DNA of 64,000 bases from Symbiodinium kawagutii (GCA_009767595.1 VSDK01016457.1:551777-615776); one strand, 5' to 3'. Shown: positions 10,178 to 22,664, numbered from the stretch's first letter. A program made the numbers and translations. Notes: generated by a model from the letters alone, not told the origin.

Positions 10178-12754
10178 CTCAGCACCATGGAGAGCTGCTG
10201 GGGATAGCGCCAGGGATAGCTGGGGAAAGCTGGGGATGGATCTTCATGGATCGTATGGGATGGCTTGATGTATCTTATCTTGCTGGGATAGCTGGGGTAT
10301 CTTGATGGATCTTATGCTTGTTGGGATTGGCACACATCCAGGATGGGTCTCCAGCGAGTCCACTCATTCCAGTGATGCTTGTGGTATTATCTCTTGGACA
10401 TTTCGTGGGATAGATGTGGACAGTTGATGAGGTCTTATAGTCATTAGATGTCCTTACGCCATGTTGAAACACACTTGGATCGGATCATGGAAGATCACTC
10501 GAATGGACTTGTCATTGATAGACCCCATCCCGACTAGTGGCTGATAGCTCCTACAAAAACCTGTCCTCTCTGTTTGCAGTGGCTGTTGATTCCCAAGGCA
10601 TCTCCACCGCACAGTCGTCCCATTTCACGGCGAGCATCCGAGAGCAATCCCACCGCGACCTTCAGTCCATCCGGAGTGATCCTGGGCGGCGCCCAGTTCT
10701 GTAGCAACCACGAATTGTGATTCACCCGGCAGGGTCTGATAGCAGGTACGTACCCAAGCGCAACAAGCAACTGCTGTGGGTGTGTTCCACTGGTTGATAA
10801 GGATTCTGTAGATTCCATTGACCTGTCGTGGGATACCACGACCTGAGGTGTTGAATAGTTGTGATTCCCATGTCATGGCAATCCCCGCAGTTCGGACACA
10901 GTGGCCTTCAGGGCTTGATCAGGAAATTCTCTTGACCAGGAACGGTTGATCACAGCTGACAAGTTATGAACCAGTTGGGAACCCACATTAACCCACTATT
11001 ATGTAATCATTACATAACCATCGTCGACCATCATCATTGACCAACATTACCAGTCATTGACCAGTCAATGAGCATCACAAACCATCAGTAAAGCTCATGA
11101 AGTATCACAAACATTGATGATAAGTTGAGTATCATAAAGTCATTCATGTACCATACCATCCTTTAACCTTACTAATTTTTAAGTATCATAAAAACATAGA
11201 AAGGTATCATAAACAATCATAAAGCGCACTGTCATTAATAATGACGAGTATCATGAATCATACCATCCTAAAGCACAATAATCATTAACCATCACGAAGA
11301 TTCATCATCATAAAGATTAATAACCATGGTGATCATTATTTGGTTCATTAGTTTGGTCATCATAATCATTAAAGATCATTATTAACCATCATTAGTTGGT
11401 GATCATTAACCATCACAAAGATCACCTTCGTAACGTCACCAAGCACCACGGACTGCTCGAGCGAGTCCGTAACGCCCGCCCCTTGGGACCCTCCGTAACG
11501 AACGCCCGGCACCTGGGCGTGTCCGGCAACTCGCGGCTCAACAGCTCCAGGCAGTCCTGCACCGCAAGCGACGAAAGGGGTGATGGCAAGTCCAGGGAGT
11601 TCATCAACAGCTGGGAAATGGTTGGGAAATGGTTGGGAAATGGTTGGGAAATGGTTGGGAAATGGTTGGGAAATGGTTGGGAAATGGTTGGGAAATGGTT
11701 GGGAAATGTATTGGGATAGATATTGGAATATGGTTGGGACATCGTTGATAGGTTGATCATCTGTGCTCGTGGTAGTGCTCGATGAGTTGATAGGTTGCTT
11801 CAACCAATGAGAAGTTGCTTGGTCTTGAGCATGGGGGGCACCGCGGATTTCTTGTTCCAGCTTACATTTCATCGCCAATCGTCAACAGTTGAACAAGTAT
11901 GACAATCTAACCATTGTTACAGTAAGCAGGAAATGAATATCGATCAAAGTGTAATTCCCATGTTTTCACGCAGAAGAAGAACACCATACCATTCCTACCC
12001 CTAGCCCGGCTTCTTCAACTTTCAGTGTCGACCACAGGCCAAGGTATGCCAGGAGAAACTCTCAAAGTGCATGTAAATCCATTGCTACTCACAGAATGTC
12101 TATAGGAGATCTTATTCTCGACACTCAATAGTCAGACGTGGTTAGCTTTATGTATCTCCCAGAACCATCATTCAACCATCATCTACCACCATCAACCGCA
12201 ATGAACCACCAGCCAATGATCTTTAAACATGACTGAACCATCATCAACAATGACAGAGTATCATCAACCACCACTATCAACCGCTATTGAACACGGTAAG
12301 CATTGCAAGACATTTTTCGTCCTTACTGCACCAACCACTTATATCAACCATGATTGACCATCAATTCACCACCAGTTGAACATCATGAACCACCATTGAC
12401 CATGGTTTAACCATCAGTTGAACCATCATTGACCATGGTTTAATCATCAGTTAATCATGGCTTGATATCATCAGTGAATCAGCAGTTTCTCATCCCTTGA
12501 TTCATAAGGTTACTATTGATGGTATGAAAAGGTTTTACATAGCGGTTTAATCAATTAATCATAGCTTAATCATAGCTTAACATCAGTTTATCATAGCTTA
12601 ATCATCAAAGAACCATCCGTTTACCATCGGTTTCAATCATTGCCCATCGAGAACTGTTGCTTCATCACCGGTGCCGGTCCGGAGCTGCTGTCTGCAAGCC
12701 GGTCGCCGACCATACCTGGAGCGACTGAGAACAGTCGTGCTTCATCGTGGTTAT
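10178..12754. other. Stretch with possible unassigned minus-strand exons
   Basis: AT-rich repeats (ATCATAAA and AACCATCA types at 10990-11420 and 12160-12630) surround GC-rich islands. The island at 10541-10760 is open on minus (ITPDGLKVAVGLLSDARREM). The one at 11425-11600 reads VQDCLELLSRELPDTP in one frame, with a CAG acceptor just before DCLELL. The one at 12650-12725 reads MVGDRLADSSSGPAP. Their composition resembles the confirmed exons, but I could not connect them to a gene. Confidence 0.35.
11612..11709. repeat. 11-bp minisatellite (GGGAAATGGTT)n
   Basis: Nearly nine head-to-tail copies of GGGAAATGGTT with no variation until the last unit. Open frames on both strands here are products of the repeat. 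Confidence 0.95.
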
Positions 12755-12857
12755 ATGGCTATGAGTCAATAGTAACCAACCAACTGATGGGGGATAATGA
12801 CAAACAAGAATAGGGAAAACCATGGTTAATGAGAGGGGAACCAGGGGTACAGGGTGG
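12755..12857. mobile_element. MITE-A copy 3 (right end degraded)
   Basis: TGGCTATGAGTCAA start, AACCAACCAACTGATGGGGG, AGGGAAAACCATGGTTAATG and GGGGAACCAGGGGTACAGGG follow in the order seen in other copies. The closing inverted repeat is not recognisable. Confidence 0.6.
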
Positions 12858-13180
12858 TCAGTTGCTGTTGATGAAGAACCATGGCTTTATCAAGATACAA
12901 CTAGTTGTTAAGAATGTCTCGTAAAGCTGTTTAGTCGTTACATCATAGTCAATACTGGTCTTGATCATTGCTGGTAGAAGCCTGGTAACAATGGACAATG
13001 ATCTCCGGTACGATGCACAGAACCCACCTACAAGGGAAATGCGAAGGGGACACACAGACATGTGTTATGCATCAGTTGACGACCGACCCGTCCTTTCCCG
13101 CCTGAGGTGATACTCCGGCAACGCCCGAGCCGACTCTGCTGGGAATGCCCACTCCTTCGCTGCCAAGGCTGAAACATTCC

Positions 13181-13250
13181 ATGGCTTCCCATGGCTTCCC
13201 ATGACTTCCCATGACTTCCCATGACTTCCCATGGCTTCCCATGGCTTCCA
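13181..13250. repeat. 10-bp minisatellite (CATGGCTTCC)n
   Basis: Seven exact-period copies of ATGGCTTCCC, alternating with ATGACTTCCC. The adjacent GC-rich segment 13075-13180 is open on the minus strand (AAKEWAFPAESARALPEY in one frame) and may be an exon. Confidence 0.9.
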
Positions 13251-14320
13251 AAAATGGTTTCGTGGAAGGAAATGGTCCCAGGAGCTCCCTTCCAAAACCA
13301 GGTCGAAGAGCGAGAGAAGCAACAGGAATGAGATAACATGAGAACTTGTCATTGATCATACTATGATACTGGTTTCTTAACATGATAAAAATGATAACAT
13401 GATAAAAGCTAGGAAGTCTCATGATAACATGATGATACGGAAGTAATCACGAGAATCAACCGGGGCTCACACTGATGAGGCTCGCTTCTACACAGTGTTG
13501 ACTGCTTCCAAGTTCCAGAACAAAGTGGAGTCTAAGGATGGGAATCCCATATAGGTACACTTCACGGATTTGCACAGCAGAGTTTCATAGCTTCAATGGA
13601 TCAAAAAAGGACTTGGATGAATGCTGCGTCTACTGTTGATCCACTTCACTGACAGATTTCTTAACAGGTTCAATGATCAACTGGTGAACCATACTTTGAC
13701 CCATCAACTGTTGATCCACATTACGTAACACCTAACGTTGGTTTTCTTCACTTGACCTAAGCGAGTGAACCAGCACCAAGTGAACCAGCACAGACCCTGG
13801 ACGTGTGTTGTGCGTCCTGAGGAGAGTCCAGATGGCAGCCAGGCACTTGCAGCACGGGGCCCTGTCTGAAGACCTGTCAAAACCACACACGCAGGGAAAT
13901 TGTCCAGAGATTGTCCTGCAAAACAATGTGAGCTCCACAGATAGCATCTGCAACAATCTGTAAATCTGTAATATTGTAAAGAAGACTGGTTACAATGGAT
14001 CGCAATAATGAGAAGATTGAAGCTTCCATGTCTGAATCAAAACTATACTCGCCTTCTATGTCTCTAGACAAGTAGATCAGTAGATCCATCACCAAAATAC
14101 TTTTGTTCTTGCAACTGTGTAATCCTTGAAAACTTTGACCGCAGAGTGGATGATGAAAATCAAACACGTTCCAATCCTTTCAAAACTCAAAATGCTACAG
14201 AAACTGATGCTGATTTGGATTGGATCTGCATACACGTTTACTGAGTTTGGACCCCTTCTGAATGTTTCGCCCTTCCAAGATACTCTCACCACGACACAAA
14301 TACACTAGATGAAGATGATG
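13251..14320. other. Stretch without a confirmed gene
   Basis: Mixed composition with short minus-strand open frames and no recognisable motif. It lies 3' of the RRM gene's last certain exon, so it could be an intron or 3' region of that gene. Confidence 0.4.
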
Positions 14321-14370
14321 ACAACTTCTATGATACGATGACAACTTCTTTGATACGATGACAACTTCAC
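14321..14370. repeat. 20-bp direct repeat, 2.5 copies
   Basis: GACAACTTCTATGATACGAT-type units repeat with a period of 20 bp. Confidence 0.85.
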
Positions 14371-14422
14371 CCTTCCAAAACACTGCTCTTGACCATACTA
14401 TACAAAATATACATAAATATAT

Positions 14423-14590
14423 CCTATTCCACTGTTGGTCATTATCCCATATCATAACTATTTATATAAATCCATCAACCTATTCCACTGTTGGTCATTA
14501 TCCCATATTATAACTATTCATATACATCCATCAACCTATTCCACTGTTGGTCATTATCCCTTATCATAACTATTTACATCCATCAACCAA
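14423..14590. repeat. 56-bp tandem repeat, three copies
   Basis: The units start CCTATTCCACTGTTGGTCAT at 14423, 14479 and 14535, with minor substitutions. Confidence 0.9.
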
Positions 14591-14771
14591 CTAGCTAGCC
14601 ACCTGTTGGTGACCCATGGACGAACCGAGAGATCCGCCCAGCTGAACCTGCGCCACGGTCGCCACCCTGCACCAAACCCGGTGGCTGAACACGGGCGGCT
14701 CCCGGCACGTGCAACCTCCGTTGCGAGAAGCCGTGGAACGAAATCCGTGGGAAGCCCATGATACAGCCTAT
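14591..14771 (-). other. GC-rich island, possible unassigned exon
   Basis: About 160 bp of GC-rich sequence between AT-rich repeats, open in more than one minus-strand frame (for example PGAARVQPPGLVQGGDRGAG or LPTDFVPRLLATEVARAG). The glycine/proline-rich reading would suit an RRM-protein tail, but no splice junction confirms it. Confidence 0.3.
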
Positions 14772-14926
14772 GATTAACCACTATAGTTGGTATATATCCC
14801 TATTATTAACCACTATAGCCGGGAAAACTGATGTTAATGGTTAATAATACGGGATATATTTACCAACTATAGTGGTTAATAACATTTAATAACAAGGGAT
14901 ATATTTACCAACGATAGTGGTTAATC
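14772..14926. repeat. Long inverted repeat with two alternative right arms
   Basis: The left arm at 14772-14806 contains AACCACTATAGTTGGTATAT. It is complementary to 14841-14880 and, with a few mismatches, also to 14887-14926. Either pairing gives a hairpin with an arm of about 35 bp. Confidence 0.85.
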
Positions 14927-14972
14927 ATAGGGGATGATGACTAACAATTATAGGGGATATGTACCAACTTCG

Positions 14973-15054
14973 TGGCTATGGGTCAATATTAACCATCGAT
15001 ATTGAGCGACAATTTCATAGGGAACCAGGGGTACAGGGTTTTGACCCACTGCCA
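14973..15054. mobile_element. MITE-A copy 4 (internally shortened)
   Basis: TGGCTATGGGTCAATATTAA opens and TTTTGACCCACTGCCA closes this 82-bp copy. The interior lacks the ATGGGGGATA block but keeps ATAGGGAACCAGGGGTACAG. Confidence 0.7.
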
Positions 15055-16019
15055 AATGAAAACAGCTGGTTAATCATGATAAACAGATGGAAAACAGGTG
15101 AAAGTCATGGAAAACAGATGAAAACAGCTGGTGAATCATGATAAACCGATGGAAAACAGACGAAAATCATGACTAATCATGGAAAGCAAATGAAAAGAGC
15201 TGGTTAGTCATGATAAAACTAATGATAAATCCGGTAGACTTCAAATACTTAAACCCGCGATGAACTATGGATTAGCTTTGGAAATCGGACGTTCCGCAAT
15301 GCTGTTTGTGGTGCATTGATCACATAGTAGCGTAACAATATCTGCCACGGTGGTGGATCATGACATGACAAAAAATGGTAGCATCATCGCACTTGGATTC
15401 CCAAAATCCTGTGGTAACATCATCATGATAAAAATGGTAGCATCATACTCATGATGGTAATTCGCAAATCCTGGTAAATAAAAATATGGTAGATCATTTC
15501 TATGGTAACAAAAATGGTAACAAAATCCTGGAGGATCTGATTTGGTACGAGCGCAACCTGCTTTTAGCATCCCGGTCACAACACAAGCTGGCTACCTCTA
15601 AGAACCCCGGGATACCTTTTCTCTGTTAGTGAGTCGCTTTAATCGGTTGGTGAACTATTGCTCAATACTATAACCACTACTATCAATCACTAATATCAAC
15701 CACCACCAGTTGAGCAACGGCCAAACATGAAATGGAACGAAATGGAACATAACATAATATGTTCCTTCGTTCAAAAGGTCGCCTTCGCTTTACAGGTGTC
15801 TGACCACTGTTTCGTGACAAATTTGGCGCCCTCGTTTCTGCAGGGTTTATGCTTATCCCATGTCCATCATCTTCCGGCGGGAGCTTTCTGGTGGCGCCTC
15901 ATTTCTATCAACCATTACTACGAACATCTATACTAACATCTAGTAACATCTACAGTGCCAAAAACCACCAACATCCACCAACATCCACCAAATATCTACT
16001 AACCACTACTAACAACTAC
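15055..16019. other. Stretch without a confirmed gene
   Basis: Imperfect repeats of GGAAAACAGATGAAAACAGC and TCATGATAAA words fill 15055-15240, with TGGTAACAAAAATGGTA words at 15370-15540. GC-rich sequence at 15780-15905 is partly open on the minus strand and might be a further 3' exon of the RRM gene. Confidence 0.4.
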
Positions 16020-19000
16020 TTTCCCAAGGGAAGCTTCGCGTCGGTGGCGCCTGGTCATGGGTGCGGAATCCATGTCGCCCTCGGGGACGGCCCGCTTCAT
16101 ATCCACCACCTTGGTGCTGAGCTGGTGAATGAGCTGGTGAATGAGCAATTCAGTTCAGCTATCTTGAAGTGCTGGTTGCTGATATTGTTGTTATTGAAGT
16201 GGCTTCTATCAACTTCTATCTACTTGTGGCTTCGATCATCTTCTTATCTATTGGTTGATTCTATCAACTTACTTGTGGCTTCGATCATCTTCTTATCTAT
16301 TGGTTGATTCTATCAACTTACTTGTGGCTTCGATCATCTTCTTATCTATTGGTTGATTCTATCAACTTACTTGTGGCTTCGATCATCTTCTTATCTATTG
16401 GTTGATTCTATCAACTTACTTGTGGCTTCGATCATCTTCTTATCTATTGGTTGATTCTATCAACTTACTTGTGGCTTCGATCATCTTCTTATCTATTGGT
16501 TGATTCTATCAACTTACTTGTGGCTTCGATCATCTTCTTATCTATTGGTTGATTCTATCAACTTACTTGTGGCTTCGATCATCTTCTTATCTATTGGTTG
16601 ATTCTATCAACTTACTTGTGGCTTCGATCATCTTCTTATCTATTGGTTGATTCTATCAACTTACTTGTGGCTTCGATCATCTTCTTATCTATTGGTTGAT
16701 TCTATCAACTTACTTGTGGCTTCGATCATCTTCTTATCTATTGGTTGATTCTATCAACTTACTTGTGGCTTCGATCATCTTCTTATCTATTGGTTGATTC
16801 TATCAACTTACTTGTGGCTTCGATCATCTTCTTATCTATTGGTTGATTCTATCAACTTACTTGTGGCTTCGATCATCTTCTTATCTATTGGTTGATTCTA
16901 TCAACTTACTTGTGGCTTCGATCATCTTCTTATCTATTGGTTGATTCTATCAACTTACTTGTGGCTTCGATCATCTTCTTATCTATTGGTTGCTTCCATG
17001 ATGATATTTTTGCCGATTGCCCATGTGGGAAAGCTGGAGGATACGGATGGCCAGTTGGAGATATCCCACGAGGCATCCAATCTGATCTTCGACGTTCCCG
17101 GCGCCAGGCAGCCCGGCTCGGCCATCAATGACTTGTGGCTGTGCCAAGCACAATTCAGCTGCTTGTGGAGAATCCAGGGTCACGTACCCAAAGCCACCTC
17201 AGCTGCGCTATCACCGGGGAAAGCAGCCATTTGTTTGGTATCACTACGGACTTCACTTCACTTCACTTCATTCAGTCATGTGCTGGGGCTGAAACTGAGA
17301 TGTAGACTTGCGATGGCCAACGATGGTCAATGCAGGGAGTGCACAAAAACACGAGATGTCAGCATCATGAACAGGACGTGAATCCATAGAACAACCTTAA
17401 TAGTGTCATGATGCCCATTATAACCCAACATCATCATCGCCTGCACCATCATCATGGGCAACCTAAATCCCCTGCAGAAAGGGTGTTTCTTTGCCATTGT
17501 TGGTCGTTACTAAGGTCATCAACCGCCATTTACCATCATTTATCAATGCTTCATCAACAACCAATACCCTACGTAGATTCGTTGGTCATGAAATGACCTG
17601 ATTACTTCACCATTCATCAACTCCTTTATTCGGTAACTCCTTTCTTCAGCAACCTTTTATTCATCAAATTTTAATTCATTTAACTTTAATTTATCAAACT
17701 TTAATTCACATCAACCTTAGCTAACTCATGAACTTCACGAACTACCTCTGTCAACTCCTATTGATTCACTGGTTGGTCTGCCAAGGCACGAGGGCGTCCA
17801 TCTGGTTGGCGCATCGCTACCTGAGACCCGAAGGGCGGTTCGTCCCTGGGCTGATGGGTTCCCAGGCTACCCAGCAAGAATGGTCTCCAGGGATCATGAT
17901 GCACCAATGATGTCTTAAATACGAACTAGAATGTCTGAGAACAACAATACAATTTGTCAGACGACCCAAAGCGATAGTATGCGATAGTTGTATCAAGTTA
18001 ATGAACTTAATCGCATACAGTGGCCAATGATGATGGAGATATATATGCAGCAACCAACCAACAGCAGGTTAAAAAGGCAGGAGCAACGTGGAATCCATGC
18101 CATGGCTTTCCACCCGAATGCCCTGGTTACCAGGAAAAGCCACAAAGTTTCGCCAGATCAACCTGAGTCTCTCACACAGTCCAGCACCCGGCCATATGCA
18201 GAGAAGTGATCGCGAAGCTGCTTCGTCCTGAGCAACGAAGCTGCTAAGAAAAAACGGCGCAGTACTCCAAAGCCGTGGCTTTTCCTTGCTGAAACCACCT
18301 GTTCCGTCCAGGGTTTCCTCTTTCTATCAGGGTATATTGCATAATATTCCATTAATATGTGCTTAAGAAATGATGATACAAGCTCGTTGTTTCCATAACA
18401 GTCATCCTTAAAAAGCTCTAATGAACCACCCACCAGGTGACAGACAGGAAACTCCGAAGTCCGCAGTGGGATCATCGCTGGGGCCCCAGCGTGGTGTTAC
18501 GAGTGATACCTGCACCGCCATGTGGGCTGCAATGTGTTTCAGAACGCAGGATCAGTTCCCGGGTAATGAACTGTGGTTCATAGATGGTTGACAGATGGGG
18601 GATACATGGCCAATAGATAGTGGATAGATGCTTGGGAGATGGTTGATACATGGTTGATAGATGGTTAATAGATGGTTGATAGATGGCTGCTCCAATTGAA
18701 GATCAAACCATTGAAACTCTGAGTTTCGACGACCCATTCCTTGCGAAAAGTCATGCGATTCAGCCTTTGGCCCTGGTATACTCCAGTTGCCACTTGCCAT
18801 TGGCGGCAACAAGAGCAGGTGCCACATGGTGCGGTATCGTATGCTTTCTTCATCTGTAGCTGGATCCGAAATCTAGGGGTGTTACTGTATTGTGGTGAAC
18901 TGATGGTTAGATTTTTCATCTGGTTACTGATCCACCATCAACTGTTCACTGATTAGCCAAGACTATTTTCTGGTTACTATTGGCTGCTATAGTTCATCTG

Positions 19001-19155
19001 GCTCTAATCTGTGGTAAACTGCTGTTATTTCTGGTGAATTGATGGTTCATCTGGCGCCAACTGTCGTAAACTGCTCCAAGTTAGCGACAGCAACATCCGT
19101 TCACTCACCCGCGACCTCCAATAAAGAGCTTCGTCGGACGGGTGACAGGGGCCAT
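16020..19155 (-). CDS. RRM (RNA recognition motif) protein
   Basis: Single-RRM protein resembling the hnRNP A/B-Musashi-DAZAP class, expected to bind RNA. Exons 5' to 3': 19109-19155 (starts ATG; RNP2-like KLFIGG), 18176-18227 (TKQLRDHFSAYGRVLDC), 17790-17820 (VAMRQPDGRPR), 17118-17197 (RNP1 GFGYVTL, then DSPQAAELCLAQPQVIDGR) and 16020-16109 (VVDMKRAVPEGDM). Lengths 47, 52, 31, 80 and 90 bp keep the frame. The first three donors are GT, the fourth is GC, and every acceptor is AG|G. The join after KLFIGGRG is a few residues short of a normal beta1-alpha1 region, so a microexon may be hidden in 18228-19108. The 3' end is unresolved: 16020 is a GT-donor option, 16051 a GC-donor option, and read-through stops at 15999. 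The 49-bp satellite sits in the intron before the last exon. Confidence 0.87.
16205..16995. repeat. 49-bp satellite, about 16 copies
   Basis: Near-identical 49-bp units with core TTACTTGTGGCTTCGATCAT run head to tail. They fill most of the 1008-bp intron (16110-17117) between the last two RRM-gene exons. The unit length is not a multiple of three, so the open frame through it is meaningless. Confidence 0.97.
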
Positions 19156-21506
19156 GCCTTGCCGACCAGCCACGATGGCATACGGCACAATGGCATAATG
19201 GTTTTACTAGGGCAGTTGTAGGTGGTCAAATGAGGCGTGTTTATGATGTTCTATCATTTATAACTCTACGAAGAATGGTTACTTACGGTGTTGGTCCCAT
19301 TTGATGTATGATGTGTTGACAGGTTGGTCAATAAGCAGGAATAGCCAACGACCAGGGGTGATATACCACCCGTACAAGGGATATGTGGTAGGTACATCTG
19401 GGTGTATCCATCAATGATGGCACCCCTAAACATCTTAAAATGATGGCCACTTTTTACAGGAAAACCACCCGTTTGGCGGGGACAACATAAATTTGGGCAC
19501 CATCAGCTTGCGCAGGGAAATATCATGCCTCAGGTTCTTCGGAAATCATGCGTTCTGGACGGGCCCATTTTCAATCTTTTAGAATAAACAACAGGGCATG
19601 GCATGTGGGCATGCATGGGGCATCTGATGTGCTGCAATTCTATCAAACCTTCCGATGCATTTGGATGGGTACTACTATTATTCACCAGTCATTATTCTAG
19701 TATTCACTAGTTATTATTCAACTATTTGGATGGGTACTACTATTATTCATGGTTGAATAATGGCTTCTTTTTGTATTCTCCTTACGTTTTGCCATGACTG
19801 AGCGGTACATTTCGGGTTCCGAAGTTCACTCCAGGACCTCCCTGAGCAAGTGCCTTCCGGCAAGCTTTGCTTTGCTGCACCTGCACGAGTTGGTCGCGTT
19901 GAATGTAGTGACTGAGATCAATTACCCTCTGGTAAACGAACCTGGAAATTGAAAACTATGTCTGTTTTATCTGCGAAACCCGGTGGATTTTCCATTGCCA
20001 GGTCAGTTTATCAGAGGGTAGTGCAAGTTCTTGCCATCTGAGCTGCCAAAGTTGTTGCCATTGCCATCGTTCTGATCTTTACAAATTCATGAAGCATTGC
20101 CTGACACTGCTCCAGCTGCCAGTGGGGCCATCATCTCCTGTTCCAGCTTGATCCAGTACATTCACGAGCAAACTGTGAGATGATGTAGTGATGCACTTCA
20201 CAATGATCCACTTTACGAACAATTCAACAAATACCCCAGACAGTATGCCTACACAGTGCTGTATGTATAGCAACAGCAGCACTCTTCTTGATCCAGCAGA
20301 ATCAAGTTGTGACCTGCTTCATCTGATTGATATCAATAATTCGCCAAAATTAACGGTGGAGTCCCTAGTGTCCATAAATGGAGCCCCTAGGGTGTCCCTG
20401 GCCATGGTAGGGAAACCACCCGTTGTGGGCACCCCAGAGACTCTGCTCCTCCAGGACACGGAACGCACTTCGTTCGCTCCGGGACAGAGGCCAGTGCTTG
20501 AGCAGCGGCAGATCTGGTTGTCTTCGGCCATGTCTTGTTGATGAGTTGTCCGTTCACCAATCATGATTAAGAATGATTAAGATCTAGTGACTCGTGATTA
20601 ATAATTAATGATTAGCATAAGAAGATCTAGTTGATAATGATGAGTTGTCTGTTCTTCTTATGTCTGTTATCTGTTCATAATGATGTTATTGTTGATTAAG
20701 AATGATTAAGATCTAGTGACTACAAGTGCTCGCACATTTTCTGCTACATCCTGCATTTACTTGCGAAAACAAGGAAAACAATGCTCCGTTGTTCACGACG
20801 TGTCACCTACATGTCTACCCGACTCTTCCCAAAGCCTGATCAACGCCAACCCGAAGCAAGGTTTCCTGGCAGATCGCAGCCAACAAATGTGGAAGGCCCC
20901 TGAGGCCAAGGCAAAGTTGCGAAGAAGTTTGGTCCAACAGTGCCGTGCGGAAGAAAAGGCTTGGTTTAGCTATGTTGGTTTAGCGATGTTTAGCGAATCT
21001 GAGACTCAAATGTAAAGTTTGGAATCACTGATGTTGATTTTGTGTTCTTCGGTATGGCTCTTTCTGGCAAAACAGACATCAAAATTTCATGAAAATATAT
21101 TAATGTTTCAACGAGATGTGCAAAGAGCAAAGTGATCTTCACGATGCAGCTGGTGTTTAACTTTGTCAGCGCAGCTGGTAGCTTTGTCAGAAGTTTTGCT
21201 TCGACGCAGCCGACCTAGGCGTCACCACAGCATGTCTGTCAGTCCAGCAAAATGAGGTACACATGAAGCAGCATCACGCCCGACTTGCTTATGGTTGCGA
21301 GATGTTAAAATGGCCTTGTAGGTTCCAATTTTTCATTGACAGCTCAAGTCTTCCCCGGGTCGCAATGAATAGGGAAAAGACTTTCAAGACCTATCAACAA
21401 CTCACGGTTCCATCGTTTCACCTGCCTAGATTCCTTCCGTGCTAGCACAACAGAAAGACTTGGAGCTTTCCATTGCGCTAGAGAGAAGAAACACATTGAA
21501 GAACGT
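19156..21506. other. Stretch with one possible exon
   Basis: Mostly AT-rich spacer 5' of the RRM gene. A 28-bp word beginning GATTAAGAATGATTAAGATC occurs at about 20564 and 20694. The GC-rich segment 20385-20540 is open on the minus strand in two frames (for example MAEDNQICRCSSTG) and may be an exon. The segment from about 20715 to 21015 is open on plus but shows no motif. Confidence 0.4.
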
Positions 21507-21508
21507 GG

Positions 21509-21564
<56 letters not shown>
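21507..21564. repeat. (GAT)n microsatellite abutting the gap
   Basis: About 19 perfect GAT units run straight into the run of N. Confidence 0.95.
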
Positions 21565-22409
21565 NNNNNNNNNNNNNNNNNNNNNNNNNNNNNNNNNNNN
21601 NNNNNNNNNNNNNNNNNNNNNNNNNNNNNNNNNNNNNNNNNNNNNNNNNNNNNNNNNNNNNNNNNNNNNNNNNNNNNNNNNNNNNNNNNNNNNNNNNNNN
21701 NNNNNNNNNNNNNNNNNNNNNNNNNNNNNNNNNNNNNNNNNNNNNNNNNNNNNNNNNNNNNNNNNNNNNNNNNNNNNNNNNNNNNNNNNNNNNNNNNNNN
21801 NNNNNNNNNNNNNNNNNNNNNNNNNNNNNNNNNNNNNNNNNNNNNNNNNNNNNNNNNNNNNNNNNNNNNNNNNNNNNNNNNNNNNNNNNNNNNNNNNNNN
21901 NNNNNNNNNNNNNNNNNNNNNNNNNNNNNNNNNNNNNNNNNNNNNNNNNNNNNNNNNNNNNNNNNNNNNNNNNNNNNNNNNNNNNNNNNNNNNNNNNNNN
22001 NNNNNNNNNNNNNNNNNNNNNNNNNNNNNNNNNNNNNNNNNNNNNNNNNNNNNNNNNNNNNNNNNNNNNNNNNNNNNNNNNNNNNNNNNNNNNNNNNNNN
22101 NNNNNNNNNNNNNNNNNNNNNNNNNNNNNNNNNNNNNNNNNNNNNNNNNNNNNNNNNNNNNNNNNNNNNNNNNNNNNNNNNNNNNNNNNNNNNNNNNNNN
22201 NNNNNNNNNNNNNNNNNNNNNNNNNNNNNNNNNNNNNNNNNNNNNNNNNNNNNNNNNNNNNNNNNNNNNNNNNNNNNNNNNNNNNNNNNNNNNNNNNNNN
22301 NNNNNNNNNNNNNNNNNNNNNNNNNNNNNNNNNNNNNNNNNNNNNNNNNNNNNNNNNNNNNNNNNNNNNNNNNNNNNNNNNNNNNNNNNNNNNNNNNNNN
22401 NNNNNNNNN
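21565..22409. other. Assembly gap (845 N)
   Basis: Unresolved bases flanked by trinucleotide repeats on both sides. The real length is unknown. Any frame called through it is an artefact. Confidence 0.99.
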
Positions 22410-22490
<81 letters not shown>

Positions 22491-22500
22491 CTCTACTACG

Positions 22501-22551
<51 letters not shown>

Positions 22552-22562
22552 GCTACTACTAG
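22410..22562. repeat. (TAG)n then (CTA)n trinucleotide repeats
   Basis: A (TAG)n tract to about 22490 changes into (ACT/CTA)n to about 22560, which is the reverse complement motif, so the two halves can pair. The left side of the gap is (GAT)n, a different motif. Confidence 0.93.
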
Positions 22563-22664
22563 TATTGACTTGAGTGATGTTGTTGTCACTGATGATGTCA
22601 CTGAATCTTGAAGTATAGGTGAGATTGCTGACTAAAAATTAACTAGGGCCGGATCAAAACTCCG

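Noticed and set aside
16205-16995. CRISPR-like regularly spaced repeats
   Set aside because: The 49-bp units are strictly head to tail with no spacers, and the genome is eukaryotic.
21426-22611. Long open frames on both strands (about 390 codons)
   Set aside because: They run through the 845-base N gap and trinucleotide repeats.
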